Of a stretch of DNA of 64,000 bases, positions 10,310-17,610 are shown piece after piece. Every line of letters begins with the position of its first letter. Position 1 is the stretch's first letter. A program made the position numbers and the translations under genes. Below the pieces are notes generated by a model. That model saw only the letters and a program-made list of their open reading frames with translations, ran no database searches and was not told the origin of the DNA. Source of the stretch: an uncultured Flavobacteriales bacterium (lineage in GTDB: Bacteria; Bacteroidota; Bacteroidia; Flavobacteriales_D; Parvicellaceae); the NCBI GenBank assembly GCA_938075455.1, contig CALJHN010000001.1, positions 17,352-81,351 of the forward strand, in the 5' to 3' direction.

Positions 10310-12193
10310 TTAAATCAATTCAAAACTTCTATCTACAAAATCACTTAAGTCTTTACCTTTTAACATACCATGGGATAAGAGAGCTAAATCTAAAGCTTGT
10401 TTAGCTAGAACTTTTTGTTTTTTTCCTTTGGCAGTCATTACTTTCGAAACCAATGGGTGATTGGTATTTATCACAAGATTAAACATTTCTGGCATTACTC
10501 CCATCATATTCATTCCTCCGCCTCCAGCAGCTTGTTGCTCTTTCATTCTTCTCATAAATTCACTTTGGGTAATTAAAACTGGTTTTTCAGTTTCGCTCAG
10601 ACTTTCCACCTGAACAGTATACTTCTCTTTTTCAACTATTTCTTCAAAAATTGGTTTGAGAGATTCTTCCTGTTCTTTAGTTAGTTTCGAAGGAATATTC
10701 TCATCTTTTGAAATAATATTATCGATAGTATCTGCATCAACTCTTGCAAATGAAGCACCTAAATCTTGTTCTGTTTTTGAAATGTAATGTGAAGCAAGAG
10801 GTCCATCCATTATTAACACATCGTATCCTTTTTGGTTTGCCGACTCAATAAGTGAATGGTGCTCTTCTTTATCATGAGAATAAAGAAATACTAACTTATC
10901 ATTTTTATCCGTTTGTGCAGCTTTCACTTTTTCTTTGTATTCTTCTAAAGTAAAATATTCATCTTTGGTATTTTTAAGTAAACTAAATGGCTTGGCTTTA
11001 TCATGAAATTTTTCATCTGTTAATATTCCATATTGGATAAAGACATTAATATCGTCCCATTTACTTTCAAAATCTTTTCTATCCTTTTTAAACATACCTG
11101 ATAACTTATCTGCAACCTTTTTAGTTATGTGATTAGAGATTTTTCTAACATTACTGTCGCTTTGCAAATAAGACCGTGATACATTCAAAGGAATATCTGG
11201 AGAATCAATTACTCCATGTAAAAGTGTTAAAAACTCTGGAACAATATTTTCTACAGAATCTGTTATAAAAACTTGATTGCTATAAAGCTGAATCTTATTT
11301 TTTTGTAATTCAATTTGATTTTTTAGTTTAGGAAAATAAAGTATTCCAGTTAAATTAAATGGATAATCTACATTTAAATGAATATGAAAAAGTGGTTCTT
11401 CCGTAAATGGATATAATTCACTGTAAAAGGATTTGTAATCTTCTAACTCTAAATCAACAGGTTTTTTTATCCATGCAGGAGATGGGTTGTTAATAATATT
11501 TGGAACATCAATACTAATTTTCTCAAAATTTCCATCTTTGTCTTTCTTCCCCTTTGGATCATCAATAGATTCTGTTTTGGTTCCAAACTCTATGTCAACA
11601 GGGAGAAATTTACAGTACTTATTTAAAATTTCTGAAATTCTATTTTCTTCTAAGAACTCTTTAGAATCTTTGTCAATATGTAGAATAATATCTGTCCCTC
11701 TGTCTTTCTTTTTAATTTCTTTTAATTCAAAAGTTGGGTCTCCTTTGGATTCCCACTGAACAGCCTTGGAACCATCTTTATGGGAAAGTGTCTGAATTTG
11801 AACCTTGCTAGAAACCATAAATGAAGAATAAAAACCAAGTCCGAAATGACCAATTATAGATTTGGGGTCTTTGTCTTTGTATTCTTCTAAAAATTCTTCT
11901 GCACCAGAAAAAGCAACTTCATTAATATATTTATTTACTTCGTCTTGGGTCATTCCTATACCATTATCTCTTATTGTAAGTGTTTTTTTCTTGGAATTTA
12001 AAATTACTTCAACTTTTAAATTTTTCACTTCCTTTTTGTACTCTCCAGCATTGGATAAAGTCATTAATTTTTGAGAAGCGTCTACAGCATTAGAGACTAA
12101 TTCTCTTAAAAATATTTCAGTATCTGAATAAAGAAATTTTTTGATAATTGGAAAAATATTTTCGCTTTGTACGTTTATGGATCCTTTTTGCAT
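10310..12193 (-). CDS. htpG: Molecular chaperone HtpG (Hsp90)
   Basis: 627 residues from the preferred ATG at 12193, which begins MQKGSINVQSENIFPI as in HtpG homologues; an upstream in-frame ATG at 12232 would add 13 unrelated residues. The N-terminal GHKL ATPase has ELVSNAVDA (Mg-binding Asn), DNGIGM and GHFGLGFYS. The middle domain has SRSYLQSD, containing the catalytic Arg, and the dimerisation domain is complete. It is the bacterial Hsp90, an ATP-dependent folding chaperone. It heads the htpG, TerB/DnaJ, rhomboid operon. A minus-7 box lies at 12246-12253. Confidence 0.97.
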   Translation of the reverse strand: MQKGSINVQSENIFPIIKKFLYSDTEIFLRELVSNAVDASQKLMTLSNAGEYKKEVKNLKVEVILNSKKKTLTIRDNGIGMTQDEVNKYINEVAFSGAEEFLEEYKDKDPKSIIGHFGLGFYSSFMVSSKVQIQTLSHKDGSKAVQWESKGDPTFELKEIKKKDRGTDIILHIDKDSKEFLEENRISEILNKYCKFLPVDIEFGTKTESIDDPKGKKDKDGNFEKISIDVPNIINNPSPAWIKKPVDLELEDYKSFYSELYPFTEEPLFHIHLNVDYPFNLTGILYFPKLKNQIELQKNKIQLYSNQVFITDSVENIVPEFLTLLHGVIDSPDIPLNVSRSYLQSDSNVRKISNHITKKVADKLSGMFKKDRKDFESKWDDINVFIQYGILTDEKFHDKAKPFSLLKNTKDEYFTLEEYKEKVKAAQTDKNDKLVFLYSHDKEEHHSLIESANQKGYDVLIMDGPLASHYISKTEQDLGASFARVDADTIDNIISKDENIPSKLTKEQEESLKPIFEEIVEKEKYTVQVESLSETEKPVLITQSEFMRRMKEQQAAGGGGMNMMGVMPEMFNLVINTNHPLVSKVMTAKGKKQKVLAKQALDLALLSHGMLKGKDLSDFVDRSFELI

Positions 12194-12245
12194 TTTTAAA
12201 ATTTTTTTTAACATATTCAAACTACATGCCAATAGACTAATATTG

Positions 12246-12265
12246 CAAATCTATGACATAATGTC
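12246..12265 (-). promoter_or_regulatory. htpG promoter with palindrome
   Basis: On the minus strand TAGATTTG (12246-12253) is a perfect TAnnTTTG minus-7 box, about 50 bp upstream of the htpG ATG. Immediately upstream lies the 11-bp palindrome GACATAATGTC (12255-12265), which would sit in the spacer between the minus-33 and minus-7 regions, a good position for a repressor. The regulator is unknown. Confidence 0.4.
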
Positions 12266-12397
12266 CTAATCAGTATTATCAAATTTAAGCTTATTGTAAA
12301 ATTGTCATTAGAAATAATGCTGTAGACAAACATTCATATGTTTAAAAAGATGTAGAGCGCAAATAAAAGATAGTAACTAAATTAATAATGTTGTAAT

Positions 12398-12682
12398 GTG
12401 AAAAATTTAATTGTACTAAATAACAGATACTTTTTATCTACAGCTTTGTTTATTTTTATTCTTCTACTAATTGACAATACAACATTTTACAAGTTATATA
12501 AAATGAAGCAAGAACTTCACTCTCTAGAAATAGAAAATAAAAAAAAACAAATAGAAATAATTCAAATTAAAGAAAAAACAAAGCAGTTAACTACCAACAA
12601 ATTTGCTCTAGAAAAATTTGCAAGAGAGCACTATTTAATGAAAAAAAATGATGAAGTTATTTACGTATTTGACGATCTTTGA
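12398..12682 (+). CDS. FtsB/DivIC family septum formation protein
   Basis: 94 residues starting at GTG; no in-frame ATG is available upstream. One N-terminal transmembrane helix (about residues 10-30, FLSTALFIFILLLIDNTTF) is followed by a coiled coil (about 33-70). The C-terminal EKFAREHYLMKKNDEVIYVF is typical of the FtsB/DivIC family. The protein is a bitopic divisome component that bridges FtsL and FtsQ/DivIB. Its 3' end overlaps the convergent ruvX gene by 22 bp. Confidence 0.85.
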   Translation: MKNLIVLNNRYFLSTALFIFILLLIDNTTFYKLYKMKQELHSLEIENKKKQIEIIQIKEKTKQLTTNKFALEKFAREHYLMKKNDEVIYVFDDL

Positions 12683-13095
12683 AACTCCTCATACTTTAAA
12701 TAATCTTGCAAAATAATAACAGCAGCTATTTCATCAAGGGTTTCTTTATTTCTCCTTTTCATTTTTTTAATTCCAGAATCTAATATCGTTTGCATGGCTA
12801 TTTTCGAAGTGAACCTCTCATCATATAATTTAATTTCTATTTCAGGAAAAGATTTAGTTATTCTTTGGAAAAAATTCTGAATCATGTCACTTGAATGGGT
12901 TTTCTCACCTAAAAGAGATTTTGGTTCTCCAATAACTATTTTAGCAACTTTATTTTTCACTAGATGATTTTCAATAAAAATCAGTAAATCGTTTGTTTTA
13001 ACTGTCTTTAGGGCATGAGCAATAAATAATGGACTTTCTGCAAAGGCAATACCTGTTCTTTTAAATCCGTAATCCAAAGCCAAAATTTGATTCAT
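12661..13095 (-). CDS. ruvX: Putative pre-16S rRNA nuclease / Holliday junction resolvase-like RuvX (YqgF)
   Basis: 144 residues, normal size for YqgF/RuvX. It has an RNase H-like fold with the N-terminal catalytic Asp in LALDYGFKRTGIA, a second acidic site in KIVIGEPKSL, and the C-terminal YDERFTSK plus ETLDEIAAVIIL. Homologues act in 16S rRNA 5' maturation and were proposed as anti-resolvases. The start codon is only 4 bp from a perfect minus-7 box, so the message may be leaderless. It overlaps the end of the FtsB-like gene on the other strand. Confidence 0.9.
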   Translation of the reverse strand: MNQILALDYGFKRTGIAFAESPLFIAHALKTVKTNDLLIFIENHLVKNKVAKIVIGEPKSLLGEKTHSSDMIQNFFQRITKSFPEIEIKLYDERFTSKIAMQTILDSGIKKMKRRNKETLDEIAAVIILQDYLKYEEFQRSSNT

Positions 13096-13099
13096 TGCT

Positions 13100-13107
13100 C
13101 AAATATA
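13100..13107 (-). promoter_or_regulatory. Minus-7 box of ruvX
   Basis: TATATTTG on the minus strand is a perfect TAnnTTTG box. It is separated from the ruvX ATG by 4 bp, predicting transcription initiation at or inside the start codon region and hence a leaderless transcript. Confidence 0.5.
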
Positions 13108-13140
13108 ATCCTATAAAATAAAACCATTTAAATTAATTGT

Positions 13141-13148
13141 GATATTTG
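13141..13148 (+). promoter_or_regulatory. Minus-7 box of dapD (one mismatch)
   Basis: GATATTTG differs from TAnnTTTG only at the first base. It lies 5 bp before the preferred dapD ATG at 13154 and overlaps the alternative upstream in-frame ATG at 13139, which favours 13154 as the translation start. Confidence 0.35.
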
Positions 13149-13153
13149 CAAAT

Positions 13154-13966
13154 ATGGATTTAGAGAAAATAATCAATGAAGCGTGGTCAAATAGGGATTT
13201 ATTAAAAAATGAACTAACTGTAAATGCTGTAGAAAAAGTAATTGCCAAGTTAGATACTGGTGTTCTGAGAGTTGCTGAAAAGATTAATAATAAATGGGAA
13301 ACACACCAATGGATAAAAAAAGCTGTTGTCTTGTATTTTCCCATAAGGAAAATGGAAACAATAAAAATTGGTCCTTTAGAGTTTCACGATAAAATGAAAT
13401 TAAAAAATAATTATGCTTCAAAGGGTGTTAGAGTTGTTCCTCATGCTATTGCTAGATTTGGAGCCTATCTTGCTAAAAACGTTATTATGATGCCATCCTA
13501 TGTAAATATTGGAGCATATGTAGATTCAGGAACTATGGTAGACACATGGGCAACTGTTGGTTCATGTGCTCAAATAGGAAAAAACGTTCATTTAAGCGGA
13601 GGTGTAGGAATTGGAGGAGTTTTAGAGCCATTGCAAGCATCTCCAGTAATTATTGAGGATAATGCTTTTATTGGATCTAGATGTATAATAGTAGAAGGTG
13701 CTAGAGTTGGAAAAGAAGCAGTTTTAGGTGCAAATGTTGTTATTACAAAATCTACAAAGGTAATTGATGTCACCCAATCTGAGCCTGTAGAATACAGAGG
13801 AGAAGTCCCGGAAAGAAAAGTAGTTATTCCTGGTTCCTACACTAAAAAATTCAATAGTGGAGATTACCAAGTACCCTGTGCTTTGATTATTGGAGAACGT
13901 AAAGAAAGTACAGATCTCAAAACATCTCTTAACGAAGTATTGAGAGAGTTTGAAGTCAGTATTTAA
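13154..13966 (+). CDS. dapD: 2,3,4,5-tetrahydropyridine-2,6-dicarboxylate N-succinyltransferase
   Basis: 270 residues from ATG 13154 (MDLEKIINEAW); an upstream ATG at 13139 adds five residues and falls in the probable promoter. The protein succinylates tetrahydrodipicolinate with succinyl-CoA in the succinylase branch of lysine/diaminopimelate synthesis. The middle shows left-handed beta-helix hexapeptide repeats (IGAYVDSGTMVDTWATVGSC, GGVLEPLQASPVIIEDNAFI), and the C terminus contains the GSYTKKF segment seen in DapD proteins. Length and motif order are normal. It is convergent with nothing and followed on the same strand by a glycosyltransferase 22 bp downstream. Confidence 0.96.
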   Translation: MDLEKIINEAWSNRDLLKNELTVNAVEKVIAKLDTGVLRVAEKINNKWETHQWIKKAVVLYFPIRKMETIKIGPLEFHDKMKLKNNYASKGVRVVPHAIARFGAYLAKNVIMMPSYVNIGAYVDSGTMVDTWATVGSCAQIGKNVHLSGGVGIGGVLEPLQASPVIIEDNAFIGSRCIIVEGARVGKEAVLGANVVITKSTKVIDVTQSEPVEYRGEVPERKVVIPGSYTKKFNSGDYQVPCALIIGERKESTDLKTSLNEVLREFEVSI

Positions 13967-13988
13967 TTATTTAAAATAAATTTACGAA

Positions 13989-15116
13989 ATGAAAATTGGT
14001 TTTGATGCCAAAAGAGCATATCAAAATTTTACTGGATTAGGCAATTACAGTAGAGACTTAATTGAGCACTTAATCAAAGAATATTCAGAAAATGAATACT
14101 TCTTATTTGCTCCAAAAGATTCTGAAAACTCAAGATTAGATTTCTTAAAGAATTACAACAATACTTACTCCATATTTCCTCATAATAAATTAAATAAAAC
14201 TTTTAAAGGATTATGGCGAACTATAAACATGGAAAAATCCATAATTAAAAATAATGTAGATATATTCCACGGTTTAAGCAATGAGATTCCAAGAGTTAAG
14301 AATAAGAAAATTCCATATGTAGTTACCATTCATGATTTAATCTTTAAAAGGTTCCCAAGAAATTACAGAAACATAGATAAAAAAATATATAATATCAAAT
14401 ATAAATATGCAGTAAAGCATGCAGATTTAACCATTGCAATCAGTGAACAAACAAAACAAGATATAGTAGAATTTTACAAGATAAAACCTGAGAGTATAAA
14501 AGTTATATATCAAACTTGCCACGAAAATTTTAGAAAAGAATATTCCAAAAAAAACATAGATCTTACAAAGAAAAAATTTAATCTTCCCAAAGACTTTATT
14601 CTAAATGTAGGAACTATAGAAACTAGAAAAAATTTAATATCCATTATAAATGCCATGAGTGTTATGAAAATGGATGTTCCTTTGGTGGTGGTTGGAAAAA
14701 AAACACAGTATATGAATTTTCTGAAAATCCAAATGAAAAAAATGAATTTTGACAGTAAAAAAATTATTTTTTTAGAGGATGTTTCAATTGATGAATTACC
14801 AATAATTTACTCTCTGTCATCCTTATTTCTTTACCCATCCTTATTCGAGGGTTTTGGAATTCCTATACTTGAAGCACTAAACTGTAAAATACCTGTTATA
14901 AGTAGTAAAGGAAGTTGTTTTCAAGAAGCTGGTGGGGATTTCAGTAAATATATTGATTCAGAAAACAGGGAAGAATTTGCATTTCAAATTGAGAATTGTC
15001 TTACCAATACTAAACTAAGAGAATCTATGATTACCGAGGGTCTTAAACATGCAGAAAATTTCCTACCAAATAAAATTTCAAAAAAGCTTATTGATGTCTA
15101 CGAAAGTTTGGTCTAA
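13989..15116 (+). CDS. Glycosyltransferase family 1 / GT4-type
   Basis: 375-residue GT-B fold glycosyltransferase. The N-terminal acceptor domain starts IGFDAKRAYQNFTGLGNYSRD with the Gly-rich loop. The C-terminal nucleotide-sugar domain has GTIETRKNL and the EGFGIPILEAL motif (E-x7-E retaining signature). The sugar donor and acceptor cannot be read from the sequence; a cell-envelope or polysaccharide role is usual. The 3' end overlaps the start of the downstream TsaC-like gene by 23 bp, suggesting cotranscription with tsaC-like and cca-like genes. Confidence 0.88.
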   Translation: MKIGFDAKRAYQNFTGLGNYSRDLIEHLIKEYSENEYFLFAPKDSENSRLDFLKNYNNTYSIFPHNKLNKTFKGLWRTINMEKSIIKNNVDIFHGLSNEIPRVKNKKIPYVVTIHDLIFKRFPRNYRNIDKKIYNIKYKYAVKHADLTIAISEQTKQDIVEFYKIKPESIKVIYQTCHENFRKEYSKKNIDLTKKKFNLPKDFILNVGTIETRKNLISIINAMSVMKMDVPLVVVGKKTQYMNFLKIQMKKMNFDSKKIIFLEDVSIDELPIIYSLSSLFLYPSLFEGFGIPILEALNCKIPVISSKGSCFQEAGGDFSKYIDSENREEFAFQIENCLTNTKLRESMITEGLKHAENFLPNKISKKLIDVYESLV

Positions 15117-15678
15117 TAATTATAATTCTTCAAAAATTGATTCCGCTTTTGAAATTCTTAATAATGGAGGAATCATTCTATATCCAACTGAGACTATTTG
15201 GGCCATTGGATGTAAATCAATACTTAAAAATAGTGTTAAGAGAGTTTATGAAATTAAAAAGAGACCTTACCATATGCCATTAATTAATTTAATTGATGAG
15301 ACAAAAAAAATTCCAAAATATGTAGAAAATTTAAATATCAAGGAGTTTGATTTTATAAATAAGAACGATACCCCTCCTACTGTTATATATCCAAATTGCA
15401 AAAGCAAATACAGTTTTCTAGCCAATGATATGAATGAGATTTCCTTTAGAGTAACTCCTATAAAAGAGTTGAAAGAAATTATAAGCAAAATAGATTCTCC
15501 ACTTATTTCAAGTTCTGCTAATATTAGTGGAGAAAATTTTCCGAAAAGATTAGATAATATTTCTAATTCAATTATAAATTCTGCAGATCTAATTCTTAAT
15601 TTTGAAGTAAAATCTTCTGGAAGACCATCGGAAGTAATAAAAATCAATAACGGTAAAATTGAATATCTTAGAAAATAA
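15094..15678 (+). CDS. L-threonylcarbamoyladenylate synthase (TsaC/Sua5/YrdC type)
   Basis: 194 residues from ATG 15094, which is inside the 3' end of the glycosyltransferase gene. The YrdC fold makes threonylcarbamoyl-AMP from Thr, bicarbonate and ATP for the t6A37 tRNA modification. Characteristic residues are LYPTETIWAIGC, the KKRPYHMPL substrate loop (K-x-R) and SSSANISG near the end, so it looks catalytically complete. It is therefore the better TsaC candidate of two paralogues here; the other, at 31202, is YciO-like. It overlaps the next gene by 20 bp. Confidence 0.88.
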   Translation: MSTKVWSNNYNSSKIDSAFEILNNGGIILYPTETIWAIGCKSILKNSVKRVYEIKKRPYHMPLINLIDETKKIPKYVENLNIKEFDFINKNDTPPTVIYPNCKSKYSFLANDMNEISFRVTPIKELKEIISKIDSPLISSSANISGENFPKRLDNISNSIINSADLILNFEVKSSGRPSEVIKINNGKIEYLRK

Positions 15679-17089
15679 ATACAATAATCTTTTAGGATCA
15701 GATAAAATCTTTAAAACCATTTCAAGTATTGCTGATCAAATTGACCAAAAAGCATTTGTTATTGGAGGTTATGTAAGAGATCAAATTCTTAATAGAACCA
15801 CAAAGGATATTGATATAGTTACAATTGGAAGTGGAATTGAGCTTGCAAAGAAGACTGCCAATTTTTTAAATATTTCACCTGTTAAAGTTTTTAAAAATTT
15901 TGGTACAGCTATGATTAATGTTGGAGATCTTGAAGTTCAATTTGTTGGCGCTAGAAAAGAAAGTTATAGAAAAGACTCTAGAAACCCAATTGTTGAAAAT
16001 GGAACTGTAGAAGAAGATCAAAACAGAAGAGATTTTACAATTAATGCATTGGCTATATCCTTAAACAAGGAAAATTATGGTGCATTTATTGACCCATTCA
16101 ATGGAATAAAAGATTTGAAAGAGAAGAGGCTGAAAACTCCACTAGATCCAAATATCACATTTTCAGATGATCCTTTGAGAATGATGAGAGCAATTAGATT
16201 TTCTTCTCAATTAGATTTTAGAATTGAAAATCAAACATTAGAAGCCATTAAAAAAAATGCAGGTAGAATAGAAATTGTTGCACAAGAAAGAATAACTGAA
16301 GAATTAAATAAAATAATATTAAGCGATCAACCTTCAAAAGGATTTAAACTTTTAGAAGAAACTGGATTGTTGAAATTAATTTTTCCTGAACTTCAGTTAT
16401 TAAAAGGTGTGGAAATAAAAGATGGAAAAAGCCACAAGGATAATTTTTACCATACATTAAAAGTTCTTGACAATATTCTGCAACATAGTAAAGGAAATTT
16501 GTGGCTCAGATGGGCAGCTTTACTTCACGATATAGCAAAACCAAACACAAAAAGATTTAATAAAAGACAAGGATGGACATTTCATGGTCATGAAGACAAA
16601 GGTGCAAGAATGGTACCTTCTATATTTAGAAAATTAAAACTTCCTTTAGACACTCCTATGAAGTATGTCCAAAAATTAGTTTTGTTGCATTTGAGGCCAA
16701 TATCATTAACCAACAAAAGTATAACGGATTCAGCCCTTAGAAGATTGTTATTTGAAGCGGGAGACGATTTAGAGGATTTAATGACATTATGTCAATCAGA
16801 TATTACTTCAAAAAATAAGGAGAAAAAAATTAAATACATCAAGAGGTTTGAAGATGTTAAAATAAAACTTAGAGATTTAGAAGACAGAGATAAAATAAAA
16901 AATTGGCAACCTCCAATAGATGGAAAAGAGATTATGGAAATTTTTAATATTAAACCTTGTAAGGAGATTGGTATTCTTAAAGAATCTATAAAAAATGCTA
17001 TTTTAGATGGTATAATAAAAAACAGCTACCAAGAAGCATACAACTATTTACTTATTAAGGCTAAAGAAATTGGAATAATTGAAAAATAA
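15659..17089 (+). CDS. CCA-adding enzyme / poly(A) polymerase family tRNA nucleotidyltransferase
   Basis: 476 residues, TTG start overlapping the TsaC-like gene. The N-terminal class II nucleotidyltransferase head has VIGGYVRDQIL and KDIDIVTIG (catalytic Asp pair). Next come RRDFTINALA and the RNA-binding neck with DPLRMMRAIRFSSQL. The C-terminal HD phosphohydrolase domain has LLHDIAKP and HGHEDKGA. The family adds CCA to tRNA 3' ends. The partial tRNA-Arg in this window does not encode CCA, which is consistent with a need for this activity. Confidence 0.92.
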   Translation: MNILENKYNNLLGSDKIFKTISSIADQIDQKAFVIGGYVRDQILNRTTKDIDIVTIGSGIELAKKTANFLNISPVKVFKNFGTAMINVGDLEVQFVGARKESYRKDSRNPIVENGTVEEDQNRRDFTINALAISLNKENYGAFIDPFNGIKDLKEKRLKTPLDPNITFSDDPLRMMRAIRFSSQLDFRIENQTLEAIKKNAGRIEIVAQERITEELNKIILSDQPSKGFKLLEETGLLKLIFPELQLLKGVEIKDGKSHKDNFYHTLKVLDNILQHSKGNLWLRWAALLHDIAKPNTKRFNKRQGWTFHGHEDKGARMVPSIFRKLKLPLDTPMKYVQKLVLLHLRPISLTNKSITDSALRRLLFEAGDDLEDLMTLCQSDITSKNKEKKIKYIKRFEDVKIKLRDLEDRDKIKNWQPPIDGKEIMEIFNIKPCKEIGILKESIKNAILDGIIKNSYQEAYNYLLIKAKEIGIIEK

Positions 17090-17609
17090 CTCATTAGATA
17101 TAAGAATAGTAGCAGATACTCAAGAGGATATATTTGCAGACTTAAGAATACATAAAGAAAATAATTTCTTGACAATACATGATTTTTTGGTAGAAAATTT
17201 TCATCTAGATAAATTAGAAATGTCTTCTTTTTTCTATAGTAACGACGATTGGGATAAAGGTGAAGAAATTACGTTAATGAATATGAATATTGGAGAAGAT
17301 CAATCGATTAAGTTCATGGAATCTATTTCCATAGATGAAGTATTCCAAGAAAAGAAATTTAAATTCTTATATGTAAATGACTTTCTTAATATGAATATAT
17401 TTTATGTAGAGATATTGAAAGAAAGTTATTTAGAGAAAGAAGAATCCTTAAAGCTTCTTCATAAATTGGGTGAATATCAAGCTAAAAAAAGTGATAACAT
17501 ACTTATTATGGAAGATGAAAACAAACTTTCCGAAATAGAAGATATTCTAAATGAACCTGAAGAAGATGAATTCGGTGGCTTTGAAGAACTAGACCAGGAC
17601 TTGTACTAA
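17079..17609 (+). CDS. pRiA4b ORF-3-like (IS1096 TnpR-like) protein
   Basis: 176 residues, TTG start overlapping the preceding gene by 11 bp. The pattern of an N-terminal IRIVADTQEDIFADLRI strand, SSFFYSNDDWDKGEEITL and FLYVNDFLNMNIFYVEILKE matches the pRiA4b ORF-3-like family, common next to tRNA-modification genes in Bacteroidota and of unknown function. The tail is acidic (NEPEEDEFGGFEELDQDLY). Despite the family name there is no sign of a transposon. It converges on the gene ending at 17611, leaving 1 bp between stops. Confidence 0.75.
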   Translation: MKNNSLDIRIVADTQEDIFADLRIHKENNFLTIHDFLVENFHLDKLEMSSFFYSNDDWDKGEEITLMNMNIGEDQSIKFMESISIDEVFQEKKFKFLYVNDFLNMNIFYVEILKESYLEKEESLKLLHKLGEYQAKKSDNILIMEDENKLSEIEDILNEPEEDEFGGFEELDQDLY

Positions 17610-17610
17610 A

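Noticed and set aside
12193..12232. Longer HtpG N terminus starting at 12232
   Set aside because: The extra 13 residues do not match HtpG, whose homologues start with the MQKGSINVQ-type sequence; ATG 12193 is preferred.
17079..17609. IS1096 TnpR-like name as sign of a mobile element
   Set aside because: The gene overlaps tRNA nucleotidyltransferase, has no terminal repeats and no transposase. The family name is historical.
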